Positions 46,299 through 58,230 of a DNA stretch of 64,000 nt are shown here, one piece after another. The translations under genes were made by a program, and so were the position numbers. How positions within the stretch are numbered: position 1 is the stretch's first letter; every line of letters starts with the position of its first letter. The DNA comes from Populus alba (lineage: Eukaryota > Streptophyta > Magnoliopsida > Malpighiales > Salicaceae). The notes under the pieces are model-generated. The model saw only the letters and a list, made by a program, of their open reading frames with translations, had not been told where the DNA came from and made no database searches. The stretch spans positions 7,221,875 to 7,285,874 of the forward strand of contig NC_133300.1 of NCBI RefSeq assembly GCF_005239225.2, in the 5' to 3' direction.

Positions 46299-46927
46299 TC
46301 TAATATATATATATATATATATAAAACAAAACAAATCCTTGAAATCTGACACTACAAGAAAATTAAAAACATTGGTGGAATATTCTGTCGGCCGCATGTA
46401 AATATTATTCAATCAATAATTTATATAACTGATAGATTTATTGATAGAAACACAGTCAAGAAAGTTTTTTCGAGGAATTGTTATTCCTCAGCATTTTTTT
46501 CAGTAATTTGCAATGTTAATAGAAATAACTATGGAATATAAGTGTCAAAAAAATATAATGCACCCATTATTTTTTTACTATTCACTTTATTCATAAATAA
46601 ATTGCTAATAAAATATTTTGTTGCCTATTTCATCAATAAAATTTTTAAATTATTCTATAATTTTCTAATGAAATGATGCCTATATTATTGATGAAATCAC
46701 TCATGAACAAAAAACCTTTCATTGGTGATTCTACTTGAAGTTAAGTAATTTATTATTATTATTATTATTATTTTAGTTATGATTTTTGTTAATTAAAAAA
46801 ATCACAATAAAACCAAAAACTATCAATTATATTGAACTCAAGATTTTATTAATTTCAATATTCATTCAAAAAATAGTTTTACAATAATAAATAAATCACT
46901 ACATCGATGAAGGTGGAGGTGAAGGGG

Positions 46928-48640
46928 TGATAAGTGCAAAATATTCATATGTTTTTATTCTTTTTACACTATGCTTTTAATATGTTTTAAGCTTATTGGA
47001 AGTTATTTTTATGAGTTTGGCATGCTTAAGATATTTTTTTGAATTAATTGCTAAAAGATATGAATTTCTATATTTTATGTTTCGGACCTTGCTTTTTGTG
47101 ATAGGTTTTTCACTGAGTTATAATTTCAAAATGTGAATGTGAACTGAATCACAGTTAAAGAACACATATCAAGTTTTTCAAGAAGGTATTATGGGCAGAA
47201 ATTCGAGTTTGTTTGGACCTCTAATCAAACCTACAAAATCATGCTAAAATTTTACTTGCATCAGGATTCTCTACTTTTACACTACATATTCAAATAGGCA
47301 TATCTTGAGTCTCAGATATTGAAATCATACAATTCAAAAGCAAAACATCATCTACACATCTAGGACTACAACTTTTAAAAAGGATGTTAAGTCAAATAAA
47401 ATTTTTTTGAAAGCAAAACTTTGGACGCTAGCTGAAAGACAAGATTGGTCTCTTGATCTGATAAAGAAACTAACTATGTTGAGCATCACATTACAGCTGA
47501 GAATCTGACATAGAAATGGTGGGTTTTAGGATCTTAAAAAGGTGTTAATCAAGTCTCTAACATTGCATGAATGAAAGATTATAGCTGGAATGGCTAAATG
47601 TTGCAAGAAACTAAGTCAGAAACAAAGTTTAAGTTATAACAAAGTCTAAATTATAACAAAGTTGTGGTAGCAGCAAAGTCAGTTTTCAATACAAATTCTA
47701 AGAGATTTAACCAACTTTAATGACCAAATAAAAAATAAGGAATTAAGTAACATTAGGATCCCTAATCAGCAGAATAATCCTAATGAAAGACATCAACTAA
47801 GATAGGGAATAAACGGAGCAAATTACAGCAGAAACAACTCTTCTTCTTCTTCTTTGCAGCATTCTTTTCTCTCTGTTTTTGTTAACTTTTCAGCAACTAT
47901 AAACTAAACTTTAGCTTTCAGTTCAGAAGAGTTTTGTTCCATTATTGTTTTAGATTGTGAGAAAGGATATTTATAACTTTATTTTTAGACATTCAAGTAC
48001 TTATTTTGCCTAAATTTGATACATAAGTTATTGTTTTCATTCAAGCTTTTTGAATGGTTTTTATGGTAAGCATGCTTTTTTTATGAATTTTCAATCCATA
48101 ATTGTTAATTTGTATAAAGAAGGAAGCAAAATAAACGAATTTTTCTAATTTAACTTTCAAGTTAAAAGAATAAGACAAGTAAAAATTGTTAAGCTTTTTA
48201 ACGATAGATTGGAGTACGTGATCTTTTTTTTTTTTCATTCTTAAAACATTCTTCATTGAATATAAAAATTGCTTTTCAATCTTTAGTTTAATCTTTTTTT
48301 ATCTTTCTTGCTTAAAGGAATTTTTAGTATTTGTTTGAATTAAAAGAATATTTATTTTACTTCGTTGATCAATCTAATTCGTTGAATGGACAAATCCCTT
48401 TTGAACCGGGTATATAACACTGATTTATCTTTTACATTTTCTTTTTAGAATTTGAATTTTCCTTAAATTTTTTATTCAATCCTCAATCTTTATTTCGGTT
48501 TCTTGTAAGAAGAATTAGAACAATTTCCCTTGGGTTTGACCTGGCTTTTACTACAGTGCTACAAAAATCAAATCTTTAAAAATAGAGAAAATATAGAATT
48601 AATTTTGGTTGTTTCGATAGCGACTATTGGGGGAAATCTT
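46928..48640 (+). mobile_element. probable LTR of an Athila/Tat-type element
   Basis: It starts TGATAAGTGCAAAATATTCA, a typical LTR beginning. It has CTTGGGTTTGACCTGGC near its end and is followed by GATAGCGACTATTGGGGGA (48617-48635), which resembles a decayed Tat-type primer site (TGGCGACTCCACTGGGGA). No target duplication or second LTR was found, so the call is tentative. Confidence 0.45.
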
Positions 48641-48689
48641 AAGCTAAAAGAACCGGAATGAGGAGTGGGATAATGTAAAGCCATATTTT

Positions 48690-49960
48690 CCATCATTTTC
48701 ACCCAATTCTTTATTTTCTTCTTCTAATCTGGCTTTTATTTCTTCTTCTAATTTGATTAGTTGCTCCTCAACCTATTTTAGGACCCTCACCTCAAATTTC
48801 GATGTTGAATGGCTTGTACCTAACTATTGTGTGCCTAGAGTTGAAGTAGTATTATGGCCTCCTAATTTCTTTAGTTAATGTAATAGATATAACAGAAACC
48901 CGAATTATATCTGATCCATTAGTTGCTTTAGCTTCCAACCACAACTAAGAATTGCAAGGAGGATGGGTGTAAGTATGTTCTTCATGTTTTTCAACCATTG
49001 TAGTGTTATATGTTTTCTACAAAAACAAGAAAAAACAAGTCATTTATAATTAAAAGAATTATAAAAATTACAAGAATTAAAAAGAAAAAACTTACAACAA
49101 ATATTTCCCTTCTAATATAAACTCCATTATCATTTCCTTATATTCGCCTTCCTTATTATATGAATTTCTTCATATAACTCCATAAAAATTGGCTTATTCC
49201 CAAATTGTTGCTCCTACAAAATAAATAAGTTGTAAAAAGATCTAAAAAATAAACAATAAATTAAAAATTAAAGAAAAATAATTTAAAAATTCTTATCAAG
49301 TGTTTTGCATGGTTGACAAATGGAAGTGATCAACTAGTGTGCTTACTTACCAAACCATGTGTTTCTTTGTTTTGATTCTATTACCTAGATTGTGGGCATC
49401 TTTTAAAATATTCCAATGCCATAAATTCTCGAAACTTCTACTAATTATCCTTTATGATGTGATTCGGTCTATACGTTTTCTATACCAAGATGTCATCAAA
49501 ATCACACAGCCTGATATAAAGAAAATTGTTAAGTATACCTAAGATTAGGAAATTTGAAATTACAATTTTAAACATAAAATTTATTAAATGTTTGATGCTT
49601 ACCTTATTGCATTGTGGTTTTCCCACACTTTCCTTTCTCACCAAAATTAGTTTTTTGAGATTTAAAATATATATTTTATCTTACCTTAAACATTTTTCAC
49701 CAAACATCTATCATATTCATCTATTCAAGATGATCTTGAAGCTAACTCCATTGAAACAATAGTTTCTCGAACGATGATTTCATCACACTTTTGACAAAAG
49801 GAACAACTTTATCATTTGTAAACCTAAAAACAAATTCATACGAAGTTAGTCATTTTCATTTTCATTTAATTTAAATCTAATCAAAATAATAAATTCAGTA
49901 CATAACTTATATAAAGTGGTTTTCTTCCATTCTACAATAATTTTATCGAGAAATGGCTCC
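48690..49960 (-). pseudogene. TNPA-like gene remnant
   Basis: The minus strand gives a coiled-coil-like EEQLIKLEEEIKARLEEENK (about 48760-48700). Further upstream (about 49440-49350) is FENLWHWNILKDAHNLGNRI, similar in layout to the TNPA-type region before the HT-GS motif. Stops are frequent. The call rests on pattern and position and is less certain than the copy at 11400-13022. Confidence 0.45.
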
Positions 49961-50047
49961 CTTGAAGAAGGAATCCCATTTTTGCTACCCACAATGGATG
50001 AGCGTCAGTTGGTATCGTGTACATTAATGGTTCTTCATGATCAGCAC

Positions 50048-52600
50048 CTAAATTAATAGCTTTATTACTGACATCACCAATACTATTATTGGTTGACCTA
50101 CTAGTAATCCTAATAACTTTATTTCACCCACTTCATCCCAACATCCCAAAGTATGATATTTCCTTTCATTTAAAGCTTTAAATGTAGTCATATCTATGGT
50201 TGCTTGACAATTGTTATTATATGTGAATTCCACCCACAATAGTTGGTCTTTCCAGTTTCCTCCAAACACTAATACACAAGATCTCAGTAAATTTTCCAAT
50301 ATTTGTATAGTCATCACTGACTGGGCAAGAAGTCTTCTAACATCTATATGTGTGAATTTCATTCCTAGAGCTCGTTGTATACACGACTATAATCAATAAG
50401 TAAATTAAAAGTCTTTGTTAGAAACAATAGATATTGGGACTCCATGAAGTTTAACTACATCATCAATGAATAATTTGGCCAATTTATCCACCAGGTTTGT
50501 CATTTTCATCAACAAAAACAATCACCCAATTTGCATCACTCATCTTTTACCCTTTCCTTTGTATGTCCTGATCCAAAATCTATTGTAATGTCTTTCCACT
50601 TTCATTCTAGAATCGAAAAAGGTTGCGATCATCTCGTATGCTTCTAGTGCTTTACCTTTATTTGTTGACAAACAACACACCTCGCTACAAATTCTATCAT
50701 CTCTCTTCTTTTTATATTCGATCACCAATAATATTTTTTTAAATCTATATACATCTTAATACTTCATGTGTGAGCTGTAAAACAAAATCAATGGGCCCCT
50801 TCAAGGATTTCTTTCTTTAACATGTTATTTTTAGGGATACAAATTCAGTTTCCTATCATGAGGAGGCCATTTTCATAATTCGAAAAGGAATCCCTTCCTC
50901 AATTCCCAAGGTAGCTCTTATTCTTTATATCTCTACATCTTTTCACTGAGCTTCTAATACATTGTCCCATGACACTATTTTAATTATCATACTTTTATCT
51001 TCCTCGTATTTGTAATTTTCAAATGGCTTCAACCCTACACACAATTTACTACAACATTGGAATTTCAACTCAAGGCATTTGTTACCACATTTTATTTCTT
51101 GTGATAGTAGTCAATAATACTATCATAATCTTTGATTAGTTCTAACTATCTTTCTTAGTGCAAATTTATTTTTATTTTATTTTTTGTATCAGATACGTCA
51201 AGCTTTTATGGTTAATGAAAATCTGTACTTGAACCCATATAATAATGCCTCCAAACTCTAATTCTCTTCATGCTTATTTAGTTGTCTTGATACATAAATA
51301 ATTACTTTTTTCATTTTGCATTAACATATACCCAAGACCTTTCTCGAAGCACCATTGTATACCACTACTTCTTCTTGCCCTTCTAGAAGGGTTAAAACTA
51401 GGACTGACATCAACTTCCTTTTTAGCTCTTGGAAACTCTTTTCACACCTCTCATTCCATTTAAATTTTACTCTTTTATAAGCTAAGTGTTTCATCGATGC
51501 AGTTATTAATGGAAACCCTTCAATGAACAATCATAATGCCTACACAAACTTAGAAGACCATGAATTTCCATCATATTGAAGGGTCGATTAATATGATTCA
51601 AAACAACCTCTACCTTTGGGTTTATGTTAATGCCTTTTATTGATATTACATGCCCCAAAAACATCATTTTATCCAGCACGAATTCATATTTGTTTAGCTT
51701 TGCAACACAGCTAACTCTTCCTCAACATTTGTAACATTATCATCAGATATTGTTCATGCTACATCTGATCCTTTGAATGCATTAAAATATCATCAACAAA
51801 CACCAATATAAATCTATCTAAATATAGATAGAAGAACGATTCATCAAATCCATAAACAGCGATGGGGCATTCATCAAGCTAAAAGGCATCACCAAAAACA
51901 CAAAATGTTCATATTGAGTTATAAAGGTAGTTTTCAAAACATCAACTTTCTTTTTCCTTAATTAATGGTGTCTAGATCTCAAATCAATCTTTAAAAACAC
52001 ATGTGCTCCCTTTCATTGATAGAGTAAATCATCAGTGAATATATATTCTTTATCATCACTGGATTCAATTATTGATAATCAATGCATAGTTTCTCACAAA
52101 TAAGATTATAGCTTCCCAAGAGGAGTTACTAAATTGAATAAACCTTTTATCTAATAACTCTTGTAGTTGAATATTCAAAAAAAAAAAATTTCCTCTATTG
52201 AGGCCATCCTATAAGGACCATGTGAAATAAATGTGTTCCTTAACAATATATTTATGGTAACTTCCACTTCTCTCCTTGGGAGTATTCCGGAAAAACATTA
52301 GGAAATTCCTTGACAACGTGTATTTTTGACAACATATATAGTACCTTCTTTCTCCATGTCAATAAGATAAGCTAAGTATGCTTCACATCCTTTTCTCAAC
52401 ATTTTCCTTCCAATTATAACAGAAATGGCATAATTTAGTATAATTTCTCTTTCACCTCTAAACTTAACCTCAATCGTTTCTAGCACCTTAAAAATTATTG
52501 TCTTGACATCCCCATGATTAATATTGAGCTGGTCTGATGTTCGTGACTGATTCCCACCCATATATACTCGTCCTAGACTAAAATGATCTATGAGGGGCAC
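50048..52600 (-). pseudogene. Ty3/gypsy pol remnant (protease, RT/RNase H, integrase)
   Basis: From right to left the minus strand shows MLRKGCEAYLAYLIDMEKEG (about 52400-52340), the linker after the protease; then IEGFPLITASMKHLAYKRVK and CEKSFQELKRKLMSVLVLTL (51530-51330), the RT/RNase H joint; then GKALEAYEMIATFFDSRMKV (about 50650) and LLRSCVLVFGGNWKDQLLWV with EFTYNNNCQATIDM (50280-50160), the integrase. Frames are broken many times. Confidence 0.85.
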
Positions 52601-53040
52601 TTCTATACATGCAAAAATCCTTCTCTAGTGGGCTGAAATGATCCATAAAGGGCACTTCTAGAGGCAAATTAGCATCCACCTCTATGTGGAAAACTATTGT
52701 TTCGACCACCATCTCCTTCTTTTTTTAAGGAGAGGTGGTCTGCTAGGGAAGAATCCCGGCGATTTCTCTTCCTGAACTATTATGAGTACCGCTCTATTAT
52801 AGAATAGGATTCTAATATAGGATGTTGTAATCATTACAGTTATCATGTATCTATCAGAATAGGATTCTAATATAGGATGTTGTAATCATTACAGTTACTG
52901 CAGTGTTCTGCTGCCTCTATATAAATAGGAAGGTTGGCTAAGGCACAACCCAACACATTCTATTATTCTCAACTTGATATCAGAGCCACAAAACCCTAAA
53001 CTAAATTAAACCTACTTTTTCTCACAGCCTCCCTTCTTCA

Positions 53041-53640
53041 ATGGAACAGCCACCACATGCATCTTCAAATTCTGCAGCACCAGCAGTCCAGCTTTCTTCT
53101 TCTCCGACAGTGCTGCTCTCTTCTCTTGCAACGCCTCCTTTGCTTTTCTCTGCTGCGTCACTGCCTGGATTCTCCTCTGCCATGGCTGGTGAACGCCTCC
53201 TCTTGCAGCCCACGTCTGCTGCCTCTGCTACCTCTACTGCCGCAAGTATTATCTCCCTTTCTCACACTCATCAAGTCATCTCCCTCAAATTAACAAACAC
53301 CAATTATTTATATTGGCGTATGTAAATGCTGCCTTATCTCCTAGGCCAAGGAGTTTTTGGTTTTGTTGATGGCTCCAACACATGTCCATCAACACATGTT
53401 CTTGCCCATGATGGTATCTCTCTTCAGGTAAATCTGTTTTTTCAAACCTGGAAACAACAGAACCAACTCATTCTAACTGCTCTTCTTTCCTCCCTATCTA
53501 TGAAAAGTTTTGCATCTTGTTGTTGGCTGTCAAAGTTCTTGTTCAGCTTGGGGCACTCTTAAGCGAGCTCTTTATCATCCTCTCCCGCTGGTTTGCAACT
53601 TATGGTTGATTTGTCTTCTTATCAGCTGCCACAGGTCTCC
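53041..53640 (+). pseudogene. copia gag remnant
   Basis: From ATG 53041 the frame reads MEQPPHASSNSAAP..., then VISLKLTNTNYLYWRM, a TAA where CAA is expected, then MLPYLLGQGVFGFVDG and TWKQQNQLILTALLSSLS. A frame change near 53503 leads into LHLVVGCQSSCSAWGTLKRA. This is the UBN2-type copia gag. The zinc knuckle, protease and integrase are absent. Confidence 0.85.
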
Positions 53641-53679
53641 TCGCTACAACCGTCTTCCCATGTGTCTCCCCAGCACACA

Positions 53680-55319
53680 GCAGACATCCTAAGACTCTTA
53701 GACCGCGGCAGCCAAAGACAACTAATCTGGTTGCTTCTGCTACCGCTACTTCTACCTCCACACGAGTACTATATTCTCCCTCTTCTGAGCCTTTTGCATT
53801 CTCTGATGCTAACCGGCATGCAGTTTGGCATAATGCTATGTGTGATGAGATCGCCGCTTTACGCGAAAATCGTACTTGGTCTTTGGTTCCATTTCATCCT
53901 TCGATGAACGTTGTTGGCAGTAGATAGGTATATCGGATCAAACATCGTGTTGATGGTAGTATTGAGCGCTATAAAGCGCGCCTTGTTGCTAGAGGTTTTA
54001 CCCAGCAGGAAGGTATTGATTATTCTGAAACCTTCAGTCCAGTTATTAAGCAGGCCATTGTCCGATTAGTTTTCTCTATCGCGGTTTCGCGAAATTGAAA
54101 GATTCATCAGCTTGATATTCATAATGCCTTCCTCAATGGTGTTCTTACTGAAGAGGTCTACATGAAATAGCCTCCAGGTTTCGTTGACTCTTCTCTTCCA
54201 TCTCATGTGTGCAGATTGCACAAATCATTGTATGGTTTGAAACAGGCACCGAGAGCATGGTACACTCGTTTAAGTAATTTTTTGCTCCCCATTGGTTTCC
54301 AAGCTTCCAAGGTTGACACCTCCCTATTTATCTTATCTTATGGTACTAATATCTTTTATCTCCTGGTGTATGTTGATGATATTCTGCTCACAGATAGCAA
54401 CTCTGTTATGCTCCATCACCTTATACTGTTACTCAACTCTGAGTTCAAGCTTCGTGAATTAGGTGTTGTTCGCTACTTTCTGGGTATTGAAGTTCAGTCT
54501 ACCAGTATGGTTTTAATGCTACGTCAACATAAATATATTCTTGACATCCTCACCCGAGCTGGTATGACTTCCTGCAAACCAATTGATAGTCCAGTCTCCC
54601 CTTCAAAAGTCATTTTATTACTGGATCATTCATTCTCTAATCCTACACAATTTTGTCAAATCGTGGGTGCTCTTCAATATCTTACCTTCACCCGTCCAGA
54701 TATATGCTTCGCTGTTAACAGAGTTTGTCAGTTTATGCATGCTCCTACAGATTCTTATTGGGCCGCTGTCAAACATATTTTACGCTATCTTAAAGGTACG
54801 ACATCTTATGGTTTCCATATCACTCGAGGCTCCTCTTTTGCTCTACATGGCTTTACAGATTCAGATTGGGCTGGTAGTATTGATGATCGTAAGTCTACGA
54901 GCGGCTATCTTGTCTTTTTTGGTCAGACGTCGATTTCTTGGAAATCCAGCAAGCAACGCATTGTTGCTCGCTCCTTTACTGAGGCTGAGTATAAAGCCCT
55001 TGCTGATGGTACCGCTGAAGTCATTTAGCTTCAATACTTGTTAATAGATTTGCAGGTTCCCTCAGTCTCTACCCCTACCATTTGGTGTGATAATCTTGGT
55101 GCTACCTATCTCTCAGCAAATCCTATCTTTTATGTTCGTACTAAGCATGTTGAAGTGGATTATCACTTTTTCCATGACCGTGTTGCCAAGAAAGAAATTC
55201 AGATTCATTTTGTTCCCTCTCGAGATCAACTTGCCGATGTTTTCACTAAACCGCTTCCTGTTGCATCCTTTACTGCTTTTCGATTCAAGCTTCGAGTTGA
55301 TCCCCCACCCTCAGCTTAA
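53680..55319 (+). pseudogene. copia reverse transcriptase-RNase H remnant
   Basis: The text goes [80 protein letters not shown], the catalytic YVDDILL (about 54367-54387), then the RNase H part with TDSDWAGSIDDRKSTSGY, EAEYKALADGTAEV, and the family end KHVEVDYHFFHDRV...DVFTKPLP. Stops occur at R-stop-VYRIK, SRN-stop-K, MK-stop-PPGF and EVI-stop-LQ, each where Trp or Gln is expected. The reading frame is otherwise continuous from 54207 to 55319. Confidence 0.92.
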
Positions 55320-55512
55320 TGGGGCATATTATAGAATAGGATTCTAATATAGGATGTTGTAATCATTATAGTTACTCATGTATCTATCATAATAGGATTC
55401 TAATATAGAATGTTGTAATCATTACAGTTAATGTAGTGTTCTGCTGCCTCTATATAAATAGGAAGGTTGGCTAAGGCACAACCCAACACATTCCATTATT
55501 CTCAACTTGCTC

Positions 55513-55710
55513 TGATAAGTTTTGCTCATTGATTCTAAAGATTGATTTGCCTCAACTAACTCTTAAAATATAGCTAGTCAAAGGGTAACCCCTTTCTAAT
55601 CTCATGATGTAATCCATCTCTCAATTTATCAATTAATTGTTGCCTTGTTGGCAGCAAAGCAGGGTCAAAAATAAAATGATTCTGAAACCACCTCTCGTAC
55701 TTAACTGCTA
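55513..55710 (-). pseudogene. Ty3/gypsy gag fragment
   Basis: Minus-strand translation gives KYERWFQNHFIFDPALLPTR and LIDKLRDGLHHEIRKGLPFD, a gypsy gag segment. It adjoins the copia insertion on its left and a TRIM element on its right. Confidence 0.75.
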
Positions 55711-55995
55711 ATATATTATTAGAAAATAATATAAATTATATTTTGAGACTTCATTTATTAGCTTAAGTTTTTGAGTTGAATTGATTATTTAACATAATAT
55801 TAGAGCCTTAATAACCAAGTGGTTAAAAGTTTGAATCTCACCACCTACATTTATTTGATAAAAAATCAAGCATAAAATAATCTAAAAATATGAAAGTTTC
55901 AAACTCGAAAGGCTTTCACTTGATAAAATATATTAGAAAATAATTTATAAATTATATTTTAGAACCTCACATAACAGCTTAAACTTTTAAAACAC
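55711..55995 (+). mobile_element. TRIM (short LTR retroelement), decayed
   Basis: Two copies of TTAGAAAATAATATAAATTATATTTTGAGAC-like text (about 55715-55795 and 55923-55990) flank about 125 bp. The internal part begins TAATATTAGAGCC, a mutated tRNA-Met-type primer site (TGGTATCAGAGCC), and has no coding capacity. Confidence 0.72.
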
Positions 55996-56807
55996 ATTAT
56001 CCTACTATAATGCTAAAAACTCCAGCTTATTTTATCATTGGTGCTACAGGGAGTAATAACGAGTCTCAAATTCTTTATTAAAATCTCCCCACAATAATAT
56101 TTCCTCACTCCATCATTGTCTCACTGTGATCCAACATGATTGCGCACTATCATGTAAGAACTAGGCTACACAATTTACCCAACCCTCCACTGGCATTGGA
56201 ATCTAGAAAAGAGAATCCTCTATGTTACAGGGCCAGTTCCTCATAACCTCAACATCTTCTATGCTAGAAAAAGAAATACACCTCATCTCTCTCATATATA
56301 TATAATGCACTAACATAGAATCTCTCTCTCTAGCTACCCATATATAGCTCTAATATATATATTCTCATTATATCCTGCTCCGAAGGAATGTCCCAATATA
56401 TATATTTTCTCATTATATCCTGCCGCGAAGACATGTCAAAATATATATTCTCATTATATCCTTCCTCGATGGCATGTCACAATACACACCCTCTTATATT
56501 ATCATTATATTAACATAATATCTTTTTTTTCGAAACATTTGTATAACCATAAGCGGCATTTATTTAATGCATTGAGAACAATTACGCAAATACAAATATA
56601 ATTAAGGGGTGAATCTGTTACCTGCTACTGCTGATGAATGTGCTCCTACTCTAAATCAATGACCATACATAGTTTTATCCATGCTTTTGGTGTTTAAATA
56701 TGGAATACGAAACACTTTTTCATTTTAATTTCTTTTATTCAATAACTTTCATTTCACATGCAACTTAGCCCATTAAATGCAAAATAAATCAAATTCTAGA
56801 CTTTTTG
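55996..56807. other. no gene; short tandem phrase CATTATATCCTGC
   Basis: Between 56355 and 56465 the phrase ATATATTCTCATTATATCCTGC occurs three times, each followed by a CGAAG(A/G)CATGTC-like word, about 47 bases apart. The rest is AT-rich with no gene. Confidence 0.5.
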
Positions 56808-56890
56808 TCTGTCAAAGAACCATCTCAACCCAATAGCTTAAGCTATTAGGTAAGGTTTCAGGATATAATTTATATTATTCTCTAATAATT
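56808..56890 (-). mobile_element. TRIM solo LTR
   Basis: TGTCAAAGAACCATCTCAAC... to ...TTATATTATTCTCTAATA is the inverse of the LTR seen at 55715 and 10916. No primer site is attached. Confidence 0.65.
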
Positions 56891-58224
56891 CAATATGCAT
56901 ACATGAGTACTTATTTAGTTTAAGTACATATTTAGGGAAACAAATCAAAATATCCAAGTACATCACAAATTAATATTTTTAGCACTATTAAACTTTAAAC
57001 ATCATGTAATTATGCCTCTCTTGTTTTCAAAAAACCTCCAAATTTCTTTCCATGGTTGGCATTAATATTTAGGTTACATGTCTATGTTATATTTTTTTTC
57101 CTCCAAATAATCATCCATGCAATCATCATATCCCTTAAGTAAATCATAATTTCATACAAATAGGTATTTTTCATTCAATTATTTCTTACAAACCTTAAAA
57201 TTCAAAAAGTTAGCCCTTTTTGAATTATAAGTGTAAATCACAAAATTAACCCTTCCATTGTTATTTTCATAATTAAATTTCACCTAAGAGATAAAAATTT
57301 CCACATTTCATACAATGAACATAACCTCTCCATAGTTCAAGAATTTAAAATTTCAATTTATGTGAGATTAATCCAATAAAGCCTAATTGACCTCTATTTC
57401 CTACTAATTAATCCTTAATATATTCATGCTATAACACCACAATTCATAACCAATTACATTAATTACTAAAATCTCCAAAATTGACATAAATCTAACTTTT
57501 TAAAATTGGGGATTTTTTTAATTTCTAGCACAAACAAGAGAAAGAACACAATTAAACCACCTAAAAACACCTTACTAATGAGTTTTAATCAAACCTTCCA
57601 AGCCCTTTAAGCTCCTTTTTTCAAATTTCACTCCTTCCTCTTCAATTGAGCCAACTTTATCTCTCTATCTTTTCCACCAAAAGTCTCACTAAAACTACTA
57701 ACTAAGACTTATCTTAAGTAAACCTTACTAATCAAAGTACACCTTTTAATTCACACTTGTAACGAAAAGGAGGGAGGTAAGGAAATTTTGAAATTTTGCA
57801 AATTTCTCTTCCTATAACCGGCCAGAATTTAAAAGAGAAGGGGGTAGAGACTTTTCTCTTATTTATAATTTTGTCACTCCTAATAATAACTATTGGTTAA
57901 TTTAGTTAATTCCCCAATCTCCAATATTCTTCTTGCACAATTATTTCCTTTATCCCTTTCGAAGTTGTACACTAATAATTTAGGAAATTTTACCTCAATA
58001 AAATATTTTTATTTTAACTTGTTTATTTGTTTATTTGCTTTTACTGGTTAAAGATTTACACAAATTATCACATGGTTCACATGATTACCTGGCTATCAAT
58101 TATGTTTGCATGTTGATTTATTTCTTTATTTTGTTAAGGATTTTATGATAATTTAGTGGGGAATTCACCCTAAATCATTAAAAAAAAAAAAAAACAACAA
58201 CAACAAACAAAAACATTTCCTTTG
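56891..58224 (-). other. probable gypsy 5' LTR, no gene
   Basis: The minus strand has a TATA-like ATTATAAATAAGAG near 57880 and a following CTGGCCGGTTATAGGAAGAG. Similar text (TATAAATATAGGGGGGAAGA) is in the LTR at 59289. LTR ends are not resolved. A poly(A)/(AAC) run is at 58178-58215. Confidence 0.45.
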
Positions 58225-58230
58225 AATGTA

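Larger units (their letters stand above)
44877..46349. other. intergenic with AT microsatellites and two inverted repeats
   Basis: No gene is seen. (TA)n runs are at about 44887-44909, 45243-45271, 45701-45739 and 46304-46322. A direct repeat of about 60 bp (TTATTAATCATTAACTTTAAGAC...) occurs at 45108 and 45167. Two inverted repeats are listed separately. Confidence 0.5.
46350..49960 (-). mobile_element. CACTA element, TNPA side, with left terminus
   Basis: The left terminus CACTACAAGAAAATT is at 46350, followed by diverged subterminal motifs (TTCTGTCGG at about 46383). Beyond 46900 and after an LTR-like insert, 48690-49960 reads on the minus strand as a decayed TNPA-like gene. Layout and strand match the TNPA half of the element at 11100-14340. 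The right end is not defined. Confidence 0.6.
52796..55508 (+). mobile_element. Ty1/copia retrotransposon with 180-bp LTRs and deleted pol
   Basis: The LTRs are 52796-52975 and 55328-55508, flanked by GCTCT (52791-52795 and 55509-55513). A tRNA-Met-type primer site TGATATCAGAGCC follows the left LTR at 52975-52987. GGGGCAT precedes the right LTR. A TATA box lies in CTCTATATAAATAGG (about 52914-52928). Each LTR contains a 56-bp-spaced duplication of AGAATAGGATTCTAATATAG. The internal part is only about 2.35 kb. The LTRs do not have standard TG...CA ends. Confidence 0.88.
49961..58170 (-). mobile_element. Decayed Ty3/gypsy retrotransposon, interrupted by a copia element
   Basis: Minus-strand pol pieces lie at 50048-52600, a gag piece at 55513-55710, and a probable 5' LTR at about 56900-58170 (ATTATAAATAAGAGAAAAGT near 57880 looks like its promoter). 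The order gag, protease, RT, RNase H, integrase from right to left fits one minus-strand element. No 3' LTR was found on the left. Confidence 0.7.

Noticed and set aside
54583..55044. 153-codon + strand open frame
   Set aside because: Alternative frame of the copia RT/RNase H region, which is clearly coding in another frame.
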